Shown here piece by piece: positions 1-10,002 of a DNA stretch of 64,000 bases (positions are counted from its first letter, which is position 1; the number at the start of each line of letters is the position of its first letter). Source of the stretch: Diphasiastrum complanatum. Taxonomy: Eukaryota; Streptophyta; Lycopodiopsida; Lycopodiales; Lycopodiaceae. Location: the NCBI GenBank assembly GCA_029204225.1, contig CM055109.1:46130966-46194965 (forward strand). The letters are read 5' to 3'. The translations under genes were made by a program, and so were the position numbers. A model generated the notes under the pieces. That model saw only the letters and a program-made list of their open reading frames with translations. It was not told where the DNA came from and ran no database searches.

Positions 1-239
1 TAGACTTTCAAATTCATCTTTCAACAAGAAGAGTAATTTTAAAGTCTTTCAATTGCCACTTTGCTAGAGTTTTTTTTTCGTCTCTCAATATAAGACAACC
101 ACGCCTGTCATATTAATTGCATTTATGAAGACCAATTGGCCCTCTTATAGGGGTGCAGTTCATGTCTCTAAGGGTCCATTGAGGTTGGCATTTGATTTGG
201 CTGAGCCTTTGCAACCAATCACCCATCTATATCAACTCC
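1..239. other. No gene seen
   Basis: AT-rich sequence ahead of the first tandem unit. I see no sustained reading frame, LTR terminus or repeat shared with the rest of the window. The last part may hold the promoter of the small gene that follows, but no convincing TATA box stands out. Confidence 0.4.
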
Positions 240-323
240 TCATATAAGATTCATTCTACATTAGAGCATAGAAAGCTTTTTCTTTTCTCTCTTTTCCTAG
301 AGCCTTAGTGTGTGTGCAAGACC

Positions 324-659
324 ATGGCAGTGGTGGGGATGGTAAAGGCATTCTTGGTCGTGGTCATGGTCCTCCAACTCACCATGTTTGCAATTATGTA
401 TAGTGGTCCAGGTGATGCATTTCTGGTAGTGAACCATACAAACTATCCTGTGTATTTTAATGAGCATCATCAATATTTGATGTCGGGTCAATCACATCTT
501 GTGGATATTCATCGAAACAACTACACAGTTCTAGTCACAATACACTCCATCACTAAGATGCTGGATTTGTGCGAGGTGTTCGCCCTCCACTTTGTTTCAC
601 CTGTTGAGGGTGTCGTCAACTCTGAAAACCATCGTTTTGAAGTCCTAGACACATGGTAA
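324..659 (+). CDS. Small unrecognised protein, tandem copy 1
   Basis: The first ATG in frame is at 324 and the ORF runs about 111 codons. The N-terminus is strongly hydrophobic (MVKAFLVVVMVLQLTMF), followed by SGPGDA and a polar segment, as in a secretory signal peptide with cleavage near GDA; this is inference. The rest (about 80 residues, with NHTNYPVYFNEHHQY) is not a family I know. The copy at 1381 keeps the same frame without indels over about 85 codons, which argues the frame was once coding. The ORF ends at a TGG-TAA that overlaps a possible GT splice donor (655-657), and a conserved block begins after an AG at 766, so a second exon is possible. Confidence 0.5.
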   Translation: MAVVGMVKAFLVVVMVLQLTMFAIMYSGPGDAFLVVNHTNYPVYFNEHHQYLMSGQSHLVDIHRNNYTVLVTIHSITKMLDLCEVFALHFVSPVEGVVNSENHRFEVLDTW

Positions 660-765
660 CCGACATTCACATCTCTCTATCCTCAATGTAATCATGTCTC
701 TCACAAAAACTATTTCGGCCTATTTTGTTGAGCTGAATGATTTCATATTTTGCTTTATTATGTAG

Positions 766-890
766 GAACTTCACTCGATCTTGAGCTACAAGGGATCCAA
801 ACAATGTTGAAGAAGCTATTTCAGAGGTTAGCAAAGGTTTATGAAAAATTTGACAAGAATGCACTTACCTAGCATGCTTGTTGTGTTGAA
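766..890 (+). other. Possible second exon of tandem copy 1
   Basis: After TTATTATGTAG (acceptor-like) comes a block matched at 1681-1800 in the next unit. In the frame reading MLKKL, several differences between the two copies fall at third codon positions (AAG/AAA, TTA/TTG, GAA/GAG), which suggests past coding constraint. Copy 1 has about 5 extra bases near 795 that shift the frame relative to copy 2. Whether this block is spliced to the ORF at 324-659 cannot be decided from sequence alone, because no splice phase joins both cleanly. Confidence 0.3.
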
Positions 891-1380
891 TGACTCATAC
901 ATAGAACAGGCGCACAAAGTCAACAATTCAATAAATGACCACTTTTTAATCTTTCAAATAGTTGCTTTGCGAGTAGATGATACAATTGTGATACAAATTT
1001 GTTAGTGAGATAAAACCGTTTGGATTGTTTCAGACAAGAGTGTGGGCTTGTGGCTTCTTATAATATCAAAGGAGATGTTTAGTGCCATTTATTTTGATAT
1101 TTATATATCCTGGGAATATTGATGCTTTATTTATTTATTTTATTCCATTTCTACGTCCACATAGATTAATAGAAATTCTTCAAATGGACCTTAACATAAT
1201 CAACATAGACTCTATTTTCTCATCAAACATTACTTTAAAGCATGCTACTGGCCTATCATTCATCTATTTCAGCCAAGTTCGAAGTTCATTTTTGTATATA
1301 CTTATCAAAAAACACATTAGAGCATAAAAAGTCTTGTATTTGCTCTCTCTTCCTAGAGCCATGATGTGTGCATCTTGGTG

Positions 1381-1638
1381 ATGGTCATGGTCCTCCACCT
1401 CACCATGTTTACAATGATGTATGATGGTCCAAGTGAAGCATTTCTAGTAGTGAACAGCACAAACTGTTGTGTGTGTTTCAATGAACATAATCAATATGTG
1501 ATGATGAGTGAATTGAAAATTCTGGACATTGATGGAATCGAGTACTCAATATTAGTCATAGTATACTCCTTCACTAAGATGTTGAGCTTGTTTGCCATGT
1601 TTTCCCTCCACTTTGTTTCACCAATTAAGAGTGCCTGA
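1381..1638 (+). pseudogene. Small unrecognised protein, tandem copy 2 (probably broken)
   Basis: Homologous codon for codon to the ORF at 324. It lacks about nine codons around the start, so the first in-frame ATG is 1381, and it has lost the C-terminal stretch before the intron-like spacer (stop at 1636). The hydrophobic leader is shortened but still present (MVMVLHLTMF, then YDGPSEAFLVV). Divergence from copy 1 is high, yet there is no frameshift between residues aligned as AFLVVN and LHFVSP. I read it as a decayed duplicate of the same unknown family. Confidence 0.5.
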
Positions 1639-2630
1639 TTTGTTGATCTGAATCTTTTTATATTTTGGTTTATTGCGTAGGAACTCCAATCAACCTTGAG
1701 CTGGATCCAAGCAATGTTGAAGAAACTATCTCGAAGATTGGCACGAGGTTATGAGAAAGTTGGCAAGAAATGCACACACCTAGGATGCTTGTTTTGGTAA
1801 TTAACTATTATATAGAATAGATGCAAAAAGTCAATAAGGCACTTTGACCACTTTTTAATCTTTCGAATAAATATCTTGCCATTAGATCATACAATTATGA
1901 TGCATATTATGAATTTGCTAGTGAGATGGAACCTTTTGGATTGTTTTGGACAAGAGTGTGACTTGTGGCTTCTATGATATCAAAGGACACCTTTTTTTCC
2001 ACAATGGCTTGCCATATTTATTTCAAAACAAGTGCAATATTCTTAGTTTCATATTATCTTAATGTGTAAAAGCTCTCAAGATTATGCTTGACCATATACA
2101 CTACAAAAATTGATGGTTTTGCACGTATTATTAAATTCTCATTCTATTTTTTTTCTTTTTTGACTTCAATAGTGGATAAATCCTGATCAAGTCAAGGTCT
2201 ATTATCACCATCAATCAGTATAACTTGAGAACATTGATGTTTAATGCATTTATTTTGATGTTCATATAGCTTGGAAATATTGATGTTTTATTTATTTGTT
2301 TTACTCCATTTCTATCTCCACATGGACCAATAGAAATACTTCAAATGGATCTTAACATAATGAACATAGAGGCTCCCATTATGTGAACATAGACTCTGGT
2401 TGCCCATTAGACATAACTTAAGTCCATGCTATTGGCCTATAAGATTGCCCATTTGTTAAGTTCATGCCTAGCCACAAACTTTTATGATGTGAATATAAAT
2501 TTATATAGCATTGAGCATTTATCATGTGGAATTTCTATCGTTGAGTCTAGAGTTTCTTCAATGCTAACTCTTATTTATTCACCTGACTACTAGCACTTAT
2601 ACTTTTTTGAATTTCTTTATGGTTAATATA

Positions 2631-3069
2631 TGTTGGCAAAATTTTGCACATGGAAAATCGGAGTTCTATAGGTAGTAATTTTCATGATTTTATAAAAATC
2701 AACTTGTAAATTTATGATGAAATTGGCATAAAATTGCCTATAAATAGGGGTCCCAACCCATTTAACATGTGGCTATAGGAAATTTTGCAGCCTTAGAATT
2801 GGCCCATAAAATTTTTATGGCCTTAGAATTGGATTGGATGCATAAATTGTAATAGTTGGCACATGCACAGTAAATTTTCTATGTACCGAAATTATTTTTT
2901 ACTTATATACAATAACTCGGTGTGTTTTTTCAAGAAAATGGGTCCACCAAAGAAATCCCAAGTCATGAGTCCAGACAGTCATGAACTAAAGAAAAACTGA
3001 CAATATGGGAAAATTTGTTCTAAACGGAATTGGCAAATTATGGGACAATGTCAAGGAAATTAGCCAACA
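2631..3069. mobile_element. Solo-LTR-like or MITE-like repeat (439 bp)
   Basis: The stretch begins TGTTGGC and ends GCCAACA, a 7-bp terminal inverted repeat of the TG...CA kind, and holds a TATA-like CTATAAATAGG near 2740. A diverged copy of its second half lies at about 47160-47470, sharing GAAATTTTGC, TTAGAATTGGCCCATA, ATACAATMACTC and AAAGAAATCCCAAGTCATGA. The second copy lacks the GCCAACA end. No coding frame. A solo LTR fits best. Immediately after it, the reverse complement of a tRNA-Met-like priming site (TGGTATTAAAGC, 3073-3084) suggests the remains of a minus-strand copia leader. Confidence 0.45.
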
Positions 3070-3118
3070 CGAGCTTTAATACCATTGTTGAAAATTGAAT
3101 CTACATTGATAGTAGATT

Positions 3119-3179
3119 ATTGTGATTGAAGGGTTTGGAGTGGACTTTTTGAATCCACTACAAACCCTTCAATCACAAT
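3119..3179. repeat. Long hairpin, 26-nt arms
   Basis: Arms 3119-3144 and 3154-3179 are complementary with a single mismatch, around a 9-nt loop. A related single arm reappears in direct orientation around 3361-3435 (AAGTCCACTCCAATCCATTC). The fold would be very stable as RNA. It sits in what may be the LTR of a decayed minus-strand copia. Confidence 0.75.
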
Positions 3180-3559
3180 ATATAAGAATGTTTATGGTTC
3201 TACCATATACAAAAATCTACAAATTAAAATGAAGATATAGCTATGGTTGGCACAAAACTTGGTACTACAATTTTACTCAAAACTATGTCAGAGATGTATG
3301 ATGATTATCTCTACCTAGAATCATAGAGTGATTGAAACTCTACAAAATATTGGGTTTTTTTAAGTCCACTCCAATCCATTCAGTCATAGTACTTAAGAAT
3401 ACTCATGACTCTAGCACTCACAATAATCTATATTTAAAAAAAAAAAAGATTTCTTGTCTAGATCTGTACACCTGGCTTGATGTGTACTCAGGAAGTGTAA
3501 ACTGCAAGATAGAACATTCATGTATTAGTAATGGCTAAAAACATCAACAAAATAGAAAA
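3180..3559. other. No gene seen; decayed direct repeat
   Basis: AT-rich. 3153-3230 and 3361-3435 are diverged direct copies of one another (the arm of the hairpin plus about 50 bp). An A-run lies at about 3438. No convincing reading frame. Confidence 0.4.
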
Positions 3560-4811
3560 CTAATCATGATTCCAAAAATAAGAATAAACAGATTTAATCA
3601 TCTTAGAAATATCAACATCTTCCTGAAGGATGAACCACTCAAAAAATAACTTTGCATTATACCCACAGTTGAATGAATCATTTTGCTGGGGTGACTGCAA
3701 AAAAATTTAGCACACAAGAAATCAATTATGAAACAGAATGAATTAGAATGAAACAAATACATTAGAATACTGATTTCAAAATGTTGTTAAGAAATACAGA
3801 ATTTACCTCCAAACTAACGATCTGCCAGTCCACTAAATGGGGAACATCTGTTGGAATATATTTACTTAAATATGGCAAGTATATATCTACATCCTTATGC
3901 GTATTGCTAGCCGAGTTCATCTTGACACAAAAAACTTTAACAATACTATCTATAGATCTCTTAATAGAGATCAGGTTTAAACTCCAGTGGTCACTGCAAA
4001 ATAAGATAGAAATTCCATTAGCTCCAATTCTGAGAACTATTTCCATTGATAATTCCAATGATAAAGCATTAAATAACAAGAAGCATTTAACATATCTTAC
4101 TTGGTATGATAAGGCACAACTAGGTATTTTGTTGCTGGTGTGAATCCACTAGTCAAACATTGTGACAATGTGTAGTTATTCTCCTTGAAGGCTTGAAGCA
4201 AAAAATTACTGAGCACCAACAATTCATTGGATGAATCTCTTGCAATGTCATATTGCAAGAGTGTAATCCCAAACTCTATCACATGATCACTGATAGAAAG
4301 CTTGTCTATTTTTAAGATCCAAACAATCAACAACTCTATAATTAATACTAAAGTCAATTTCCTCTATTGTAAAACAAAATGGAGTACCAATTCTATCTAC
4401 AGCATCGGCTATGTCCTTCTCAAATTTAAGATAATCATTGAAATCTATATATGTAAAAAGATTTGAAGGAGCAGGAGGAGGTGGATGAGTAGTATCTACA
4501 AGAATTACAGGAGTATCCAAAATCGATGTAGCTATATTTACAACCTTAGCTAGGGCAGCATCATCTACATTTGCAGCTGGGTTAGGCTTCGAAGAGTCAG
4601 TGGTATCTACCCTCCTTACTTTCTTCGGGCCTCTCTTGGGGGCTGCCTGCTTCCTAGGACGCTTGGTAGGAAGATCAGTCCTATCTAGAGGAATAGGTCT
4701 GGGAGCAGCAGGCTGAGACACGTGTAACTTGCAAAATCTCACTCTCATTCTCATCAGTAATTGAAAGTCCTTAGGCATTATGGTGACTCTCTTAGTATGA
4801 ATAACAAGCAA
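3560..4811 (-). pseudogene. Ulp1/SENP-type (C48) cysteine protease-like gene, four exons, disabled
   Basis: Reading the minus strand: a basic, Pro/Lys-rich N-terminal region (possible ATG at 4778; KRPRKQ), then a Ulp1-like core. The first part runs to about 4310, where a frameshift separates DCLDLKN from SISDHVIEFGI (the family's LxxxWLxDxxI segment). The exon ends at 4101 on a good donor (AA|GTAAGATAT). Next exon 3993-3807, after TTTTGCAG, begins with DHWSL, the catalytic His-Trp. Donor GAG|GTAAAT. Last exon 3694-3560, after TTTTTTTGCAG, holds PQQNDSFNCG, matching the family's Gln...Cys motif; stop at 3560. The catalytic Asp expected near MNS is replaced by Val. Splice phases agree across all three joins. 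Ulp1 proteases cleave SUMO or related modifiers; this copy is probably inactive. It could be a host relic or a protease domain carried by a DNA transposon. Confidence 0.7.
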
Positions 4812-4849
4812 AAATGAATCTTAAAAAAAAAGGCTCATATAGTCCTCAA

Positions 4850-5795
4850 TAGATGTTGCTCACCCTCCTATTGCATCATCCTCTGTTCAGTCATCTAGTA
4901 AGGATATCAGTCACTTCCTAATCCACACTCTTGATAAGGATAGTGACTTTATTGATGTAAATACTGAAGTGATCCGGGACTCTTTTATTGGTGAAAATAT
5001 GTCTGTTGATGAATCGATCCCTATAGAGGAGTCTAAATGTCCTTTCAATTTGCCAGTATATTGTATAATGATGTATATTTTACTACAACTGATTTAAGTC
5101 AGTTTTTTGACTATCGTGAAGATGAGGTTCTATGTTTATTATCCGGCACAAATTCCAAATTCTCCGACATTGTAGATTTTGAAACAAATGACCTTGTTGT
5201 TGGAATTGATTTTGATGATGAGGAGGGACTTATGACCGGTGAAGAATGCTTAACTAAGACTTTATCAAATATTGCTGAGGATGGACAAGGCAGACCATCC
5301 GATGAAGAATTCATGGCATTTCAATCCCAGATGGGCTTCCCTCGTCCATCATTAATGCATTTCACAGATGATTCCACTTCAGTAGGTGGTTATTATATTG
5401 ATCATCCTGCTCTGGTTACTGATGATGATGAAAAATGTGTAAGTGTTTAAACTTCCTTGCATTAGAATGTTCTTCACTACTGAATGTATTTTTTCTAACA
5501 TCTTTCTTATTGTAGGATGCTCTCATGATTGATGATTTTGCTGCAAGACGAGGTGGTTACAAACAAAATGCATCCTCGTTCCAGAGGGATAGTGGACTTG
5601 GCCACTATCTTAGGCATTTCTTGAAGAATGAGATATGTATTGCTCATTCGAAGCTGAGCCCAGTTGAGGAGAGTCTGGTAATGGCAGTTAGAGCTTTATC
5701 ATTTTATCTAGGAGGACATAAATTTGTTAAGACAAATAAGATCATTTTTGTCAAAAGATCTTATGTTTTGAACATTCTAGGTTTTACTGATGGGA
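4850..5795 (+). pseudogene. Acidic protein gene, two exons, cut by an LTR
   Basis: A plus-strand frame from about 4850 (DVAHPPIASSS...) shifts near 5040 into a long acidic frame that runs to 5438. The donor TGT|GTAAGTG and acceptor ATTGTAG|GATGC bound a 77-nt phase-0 intron (5439-5515). Exon 2 continues open (FAARRGGYKQ, GLGHYLRHFLKNEI, FVKTNKIIFVKRSY) until 5795, where it is replaced by inverted LTR-A sequence. I do not recognise the family. The gene lies head to head with the Ulp1-like pseudogene, with only about 40-70 bp between them, so the two may have shared a bidirectional promoter or been carried together. Products or function cannot be named. Confidence 0.5.
5439..5515 (+). other. 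77-nt intron with canonical borders
   Basis: GTAAGTG at the 5' end and a T-rich tract ending TTATTGTAG at the 3' end. Both flanking exons are open in the same phase, so splicing would restore one reading frame. Confidence 0.6.
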
Positions 5796-6364
5796 ACAAT
5801 CAAAACAAATGTAGACAAATGGAGAGAATCACTCAAAATTGCTTCCAAAACTAAGATTGGTGTCTCACATTGATTATGGCCAAATGTGGCTCTATATATA
5901 CAATAAGTGGGAGCTCGTGGTACTGATCATCCCTCTGATCCCACATGTGTGAAGATGCTTCGTCATATGATGATTCATCATGCAAAACTGACACTTGGAC
6001 AAAACCTTCTATTTTGAGCACTTTTGGTCCATTTTCCTTCTATATGGAGATCTACTTGGAAATCTTCTAGAAGTCAAAATTCGCCTACTTCAGCTTATTC
6101 CACACATGTGAGCTGTCTATGACACCTAACCAAAGGATGTGGCTCATGCAATCAATAGATTGATGCCATGTGTCATATGTCTAGAAAACTAGTTTTTGGC
6201 CTTTTTAGCCACTAGAACTTGAATTAAATCACATGTACAACCTATATGATTATGGTACATGACAAGTACACTATTTTCACACGTGGGAACAGGCTCCACA
6301 CATGTGTGTTTATCTATATACAAGATTTTTTGCCTCTACCAAGCTTATTTTTGCATTTTTCACA
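5796..6364 (-). mobile_element. Truncated LTR-A copy, inverted
   Basis: Reverse complement of the first two thirds of the LTR of element A2. It begins (minus strand, 6364) TGTGAAAAATGC and runs through the blocks shared with 31447-32000, including GGCTAAAAAGGCC and the TATATATAGAGCCACATTTGG promoter-like segment, then stops at CAATCAAAACAAATG. The last part of the LTR is missing. It interrupts exon 2 of the acidic-protein gene, and no target duplication is recognisable. Confidence 0.85.
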
Positions 6365-6460
6365 AAACCTACAAAAATCAGAATATGCTTACTTGAATGC
6401 ACGGATCCTTCTATTTCGATAACCTCCTTTTGAAAGCATTTGAATATCCTTGCAACTTTG

Positions 6461-7090
6461 TCACTTTCGCTTCTTACTTTCAGCCTTCTTCTTTGCCAAT
6501 TCCACGTCCTTCAATAATTGTAAGTTTTCAATATGAATAGATTGTAAGATTGATTGCATTTGCTCTAGTTTCGATTTGATATTGATAGTTATCTTCTGTA
6601 ATGATTTATTATTTTTTTTCAGTTGTTCATTTTCTTCTAACGTCTTTTGGAAATGACAATCTCTATTATGACAATAAGAGGATATCCGAATTAACTCACC
6701 TTCTAAAAAGTGAACTTTATTCACATAAAGTTATTTTCCATGGTTCTGCAATCTTTCACAATATCCTAGTAATCCACTATGCCCATTGCATATCCATGTA
6801 ACGAAATGAGTTATTGAGGAGAATGTGGGATGTGTCAAAGTGCTTGGATCTCATGGATAATATGTTCTATCTATCCACAAATCCAAGTTTTTCTTTCCTT
6901 CTGCCCTATAACGAGAACAATCCTCAGCAGATATTTGAATTCCTTTGCCTCCTCTTCTCTGCAAAGGTGCCAAATCATTAGGGATATCCACATGTAGATG
7001 ATAAAATGTCATCATCAGAAAAAACAATAGAGTGATCAGTTGCATCAAAGTACTATGACCAGATTCTATGAAGCAAAACAAAATACTCAT
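6461..7090 (-). pseudogene. Coiled-coil protein relic
   Basis: Two open stretches (7090-6851 and 6724-6461) are in the same frame, separated by two in-frame stops, so they form one decayed reading frame of about 200 codons. The first contains PNDLAPLQRRGGKGIQ. The second is rich in Lys, Glu and Gln with heptad-like spacing (LEENEQLKKNNKSLQKI, KLEQMQSILQ), which predicts a coiled coil, and ends in a basic KKKAESKKRK tail resembling a nuclear localisation signal. I do not recognise the family. It sits next to two other broken host-like genes. Confidence 0.35.
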
Positions 7091-7534
7091 ATTTGATTAT
7101 ATGATATACTCTGTACGATCAATCCAATCTCCATGCTTGTATGCTTGATTCAAATTTGGAAACGTCACTCATTTTTTCATTCCAATAGGTAGTTGGCGCT
7201 CATATTTTCATTCCAATGTGATGATGACATTCATAATTGGAGATGGCACCCATATTTTCATTCTCGTGGAAGGAATGCATATGTAAATATTTTGCCTTTT
7301 TCTCTGATTCGAATTTGGGGATGGCGGTTATATTCTAGATCCAATGAGAATATTGCCCTTTTCGTAACCAATGGAGGGAATATTTTTGAATTTAGTCAAG
7401 TTATACTGCGAACTGTTTACAATTCCTAACTGTGACTATAGACACTGTGGTTAGATCATTGGGAGTTGGGGAGGCCTCGGGAGTGGTGGGGGCAAGCAAA
7501 TAAACAATATTGTTTTTTTTATTTTGATATTTTT
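7091..7534. other. No gene seen
   Basis: Contains three loose direct repeats of a motif like TCATATTTTCATTCCAAT (7165-7265). No reading frame or LTR terminus that I can support. It ends where copia E is truncated. Confidence 0.4.
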
Positions 7535-8344
7535 CTATATCCCACATGGCATTCCTTCAAGGGTCTTTTTGATATTGAGAACTCCTCTAATGTCAACGAG
7601 AATAGTCGACTGAGGAACTGGAAAGTTTAATGCGTCAGGAGAATCTGATAGGTCACCTACATGGGGACTGCCCTTTCCTTTGAGGTCTTGAAACTGATCT
7701 TCGATGAAGATGACATCCCGACTAGTGAATATCTTTGACTCGATGGGATCGAACAACTTGTAGGCTTGTTCTGTAGTAGTGTAGCTGATGAAAACACATT
7801 TGATACTCTAGAAGTCAAGCTTCTTCCTGAGATCACGAGGAATCTGTGCAAAAGTAGTACATTCAAAAACTCATAAGTTTGATAAAGAAGGTTTGGTACC
7901 TGTCCAAACTTTTAATGGTGTTTTGTCTGAGAGACCTTTAGTAGGACATTTGTTCTGAATATAGGCTGTTGTTGAAAGAGCTTCAGCCCAGAAGGACTTC
8001 GAAAGTGTCGCATATGATAACATGCACTTTGCTGATTCCACTATGGTTCTATCCTTTCTCTCAGCAAGACCATTTGACTGAGGCAAAAAGGAGGTAATGT
8101 ATTGTTGCTCAATGTCGCTGTTAAGGCAATACTCCTTGAATTCGGTGGAGATGTATTCTCCCCCATTATCTAACCTCAGTGCTTTGATTATTTTGCCAGT
8201 TTGATTCTCAGCATGCTCTTTGAATTGTCTGAATTTGATAAAAGCCTCTGATTTCTGTTTAATGAAATAAACAACTGTTCTTCTGGAGAATTCGTCAATA
8301 AAAGTAATGAAATACTTTGCATCTAGCAATGAAGGGGTTTGCAT
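7535..8344 (-). pseudogene. Copia E integrase
   Basis: Minus strand. The core (8344-7871) has the first Asp in FIDEFSR, the second in LRLDNGGEY and the Glu region in GLAERKDRTIVES, so all three catalytic acids are visible. The C-terminal part continues with frameshifts through KLFDPIESKIFTSRDVIFIED to 7535, where the element stops. RT and RNase H are absent. The integrase of such elements inserts the cDNA copy into the host genome. Confidence 0.85.
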
Positions 8345-9129
8345 AGGGCCACATACATCTGTATGATCAACATCTAACAGATCTTTTGCTGCATGCCTAT
8401 GGTTTGATCTAAAAGGAATCCTAGCCTACTTTCCAAAGATGCAGCTATGATAGATAGGGAGATCGACCTTACCAGAAGGATAGTCGAGATCAAGAACCAT
8501 GGATTGTCTGGACATGTTCATAACAGATGCATAATTCAAGTGTCCTAAGTGATGATGCCATAGTAATGCTTTATTGACTAGAATAGAGGTTTTCAAGACT
8601 TGACTAGGCTCAAAATAACAATGTGCCAATCAATATAAGTAGCCCTGTCTCTTCTCGAGTGCAAGGATCTTATTACTCCTATCAATAATTTTGCATTGAT
8701 CAGATTCAAATTCTACCTTATGAAATAAATCTGTAATTCTACTTATTGATAATAGATTTGTAGAGAATTCAGGAACATATAAGACCTTTGATCATGTTGA
8801 AATCGCAATCTTACAGTACCTTCACCTTCAATAGTGTGAGTACTATTGTGAGCAAGATGAACAAATGTCTTCGTGCTGTAAGGTGTGTAGGAGTTGAAAA
8901 TCTCACATTGATTGGTCATATGTTGAGTTGCTCCAAAATCCAGAAACCATGAGTCATCCAAAAATGCGCTTTGATCTTTGACCATAAATGCGCCTTCTTC
9001 CACTTTGACCTGGGGAGATGATGAAATTGTGTTTGCTTGTTGATCAGGTTGCTTGGCTGCGTTCTTCGCTTGGAGAACTCGGCAATCCTTGATCTCATGG
9101 TTATTGCGCTTACAATACCCACAAAACAT
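8345..9129 (-). pseudogene. Copia E zinc knuckle, protease and pre-integrase region
   Basis: Minus strand, from CGYCKRNNHEIKDC (a complete CX2CX4HX4C knuckle) through a protease remnant in which the active-site DSGA appears as DFGA (WFLDFGATQHM). The pre-integrase zinc region follows at 8629-8426 (LLWHHHLGHLNY, then a decayed CX2C as HSCIFGK). Several stops and shifts lie between the parts. The DSG-to-DFG change would inactivate the aspartic protease. Confidence 0.75.
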
Positions 9130-9360
9130 CTTCTTCTTCGATTGTGGATCTAATGATTGTGCTTGACTTTGAGTTTGCTTCTGATTTGTTGCAGCCTTCT
9201 TGGAGCTTTTCTACTTTTGTCACTTAGAATACTTGTTGACATATAGAGTTTGAGAGGAGGAAGTAGACGAAACGTCCTGACTTCTTCGATTATCTTCTTG
9301 CAGCAACATAGTGATAACTCTGATAAGAGATAGATCTGAGTGTGTCGATATGATCATCAC

Positions 9361-9841
9361 CTAGTTCTCATATGTAGAGGACAAGCTTGAAAGCAATGTG
9401 ATAATTGTGTCTTGATCATCTATGACAGATCTAACAACGGCCATCTGTTGCAAGAGATTCTTAAACTGGTTAATGTGATTCTGAAGAGAATCACCAGTAG
9501 ACATCTTGAATGTGAAGAATTTCCTTCGTAGATGTAACTTAGTAGTTATGTCCCTCATGTCATATAGTGATTTTAGGATGTTCCAAATGTCTCTTGATGT
9601 TTTAGCTTCAACTATGTGTCCAATCTGTGTATTTGATATATTGAGGATAATAAGTGCGAAAGCTTTACCGTCCTTCGATTTCCACTTTGAGTCATTGTCT
9701 TCAAGTTTTACTTCTATACCTATAACAACATCCCAAAATTTGTTGGTGATTAGCAAGGTCTTCATCTTAAATTTCCACAAATGATAATTGGATCCATTCA
9801 GCTTGTTGTCTGCGATAAGACTAGCTTTACTTTGAGAATCC
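9361..9841 (-). pseudogene. Copia E gag (UBN2-like)
   Basis: The start is probably the ATG of MDSQSKASLIAD near 9841. The typical copia capsid opening is present (LNGSNYHLWKFKMKTLL), followed by the conserved DIWNILKSLYD region. About 160 codons are intact before a stop at 9361. Upstream lie a short leader and a priming site, so this is the 5' end of the element. Confidence 0.8.
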
Positions 9842-9990
9842 ATCTGGAAGTTAGTCTGCAAATTGATGACGCTAAGATGCAGTAATGCAAACAATAGGAA
9901 ATCAATTCTCTGATACTGAAAGGTTGAAAAAAATTGAAGAATATGATTATCAATTTGATATTGCTAAAGATATCAAGTATTAGAGATGAA

Positions 9991-10002
9991 GCTCTGATAT
10001 CA
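9991..10002 (-). promoter_or_regulatory. Primer-binding site of copia E
   Basis: The minus strand reads TGATATCAGAGC, one base from the plant initiator-tRNA-Met complement TGGTATCAGAGC. It directly follows the LTR end (...TTCCGACA). Confidence 0.8.

Larger units (their letters stand above)
240..2460 (+). repeat. Tandem array of a ~1.1 kb unit (2.3 copies)
   Basis: Unit 1 (about 240-1320) and unit 2 (about 1310-2230) align along their length: an upstream block ending in a CT-rich stretch and CCTAGAGCC, a small ORF, an intron-like spacer ending in TTATTRYGTAG, a second conserved block, then a shared tail around GACCACTTTTTAATCTTTC. A third, truncated unit (about 2235-2460) repeats only the upstream block found at 1080-1270 (TTTGATATTYATAT, CTTCAAATGGAYCTTAAC). 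Unit 2 carries about 230 bp of extra sequence near 1990-2230. This looks like local tandem duplication of a small gene, not of a transposon; no LTR or terminal inverted repeat is visible. Confidence 0.75.
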
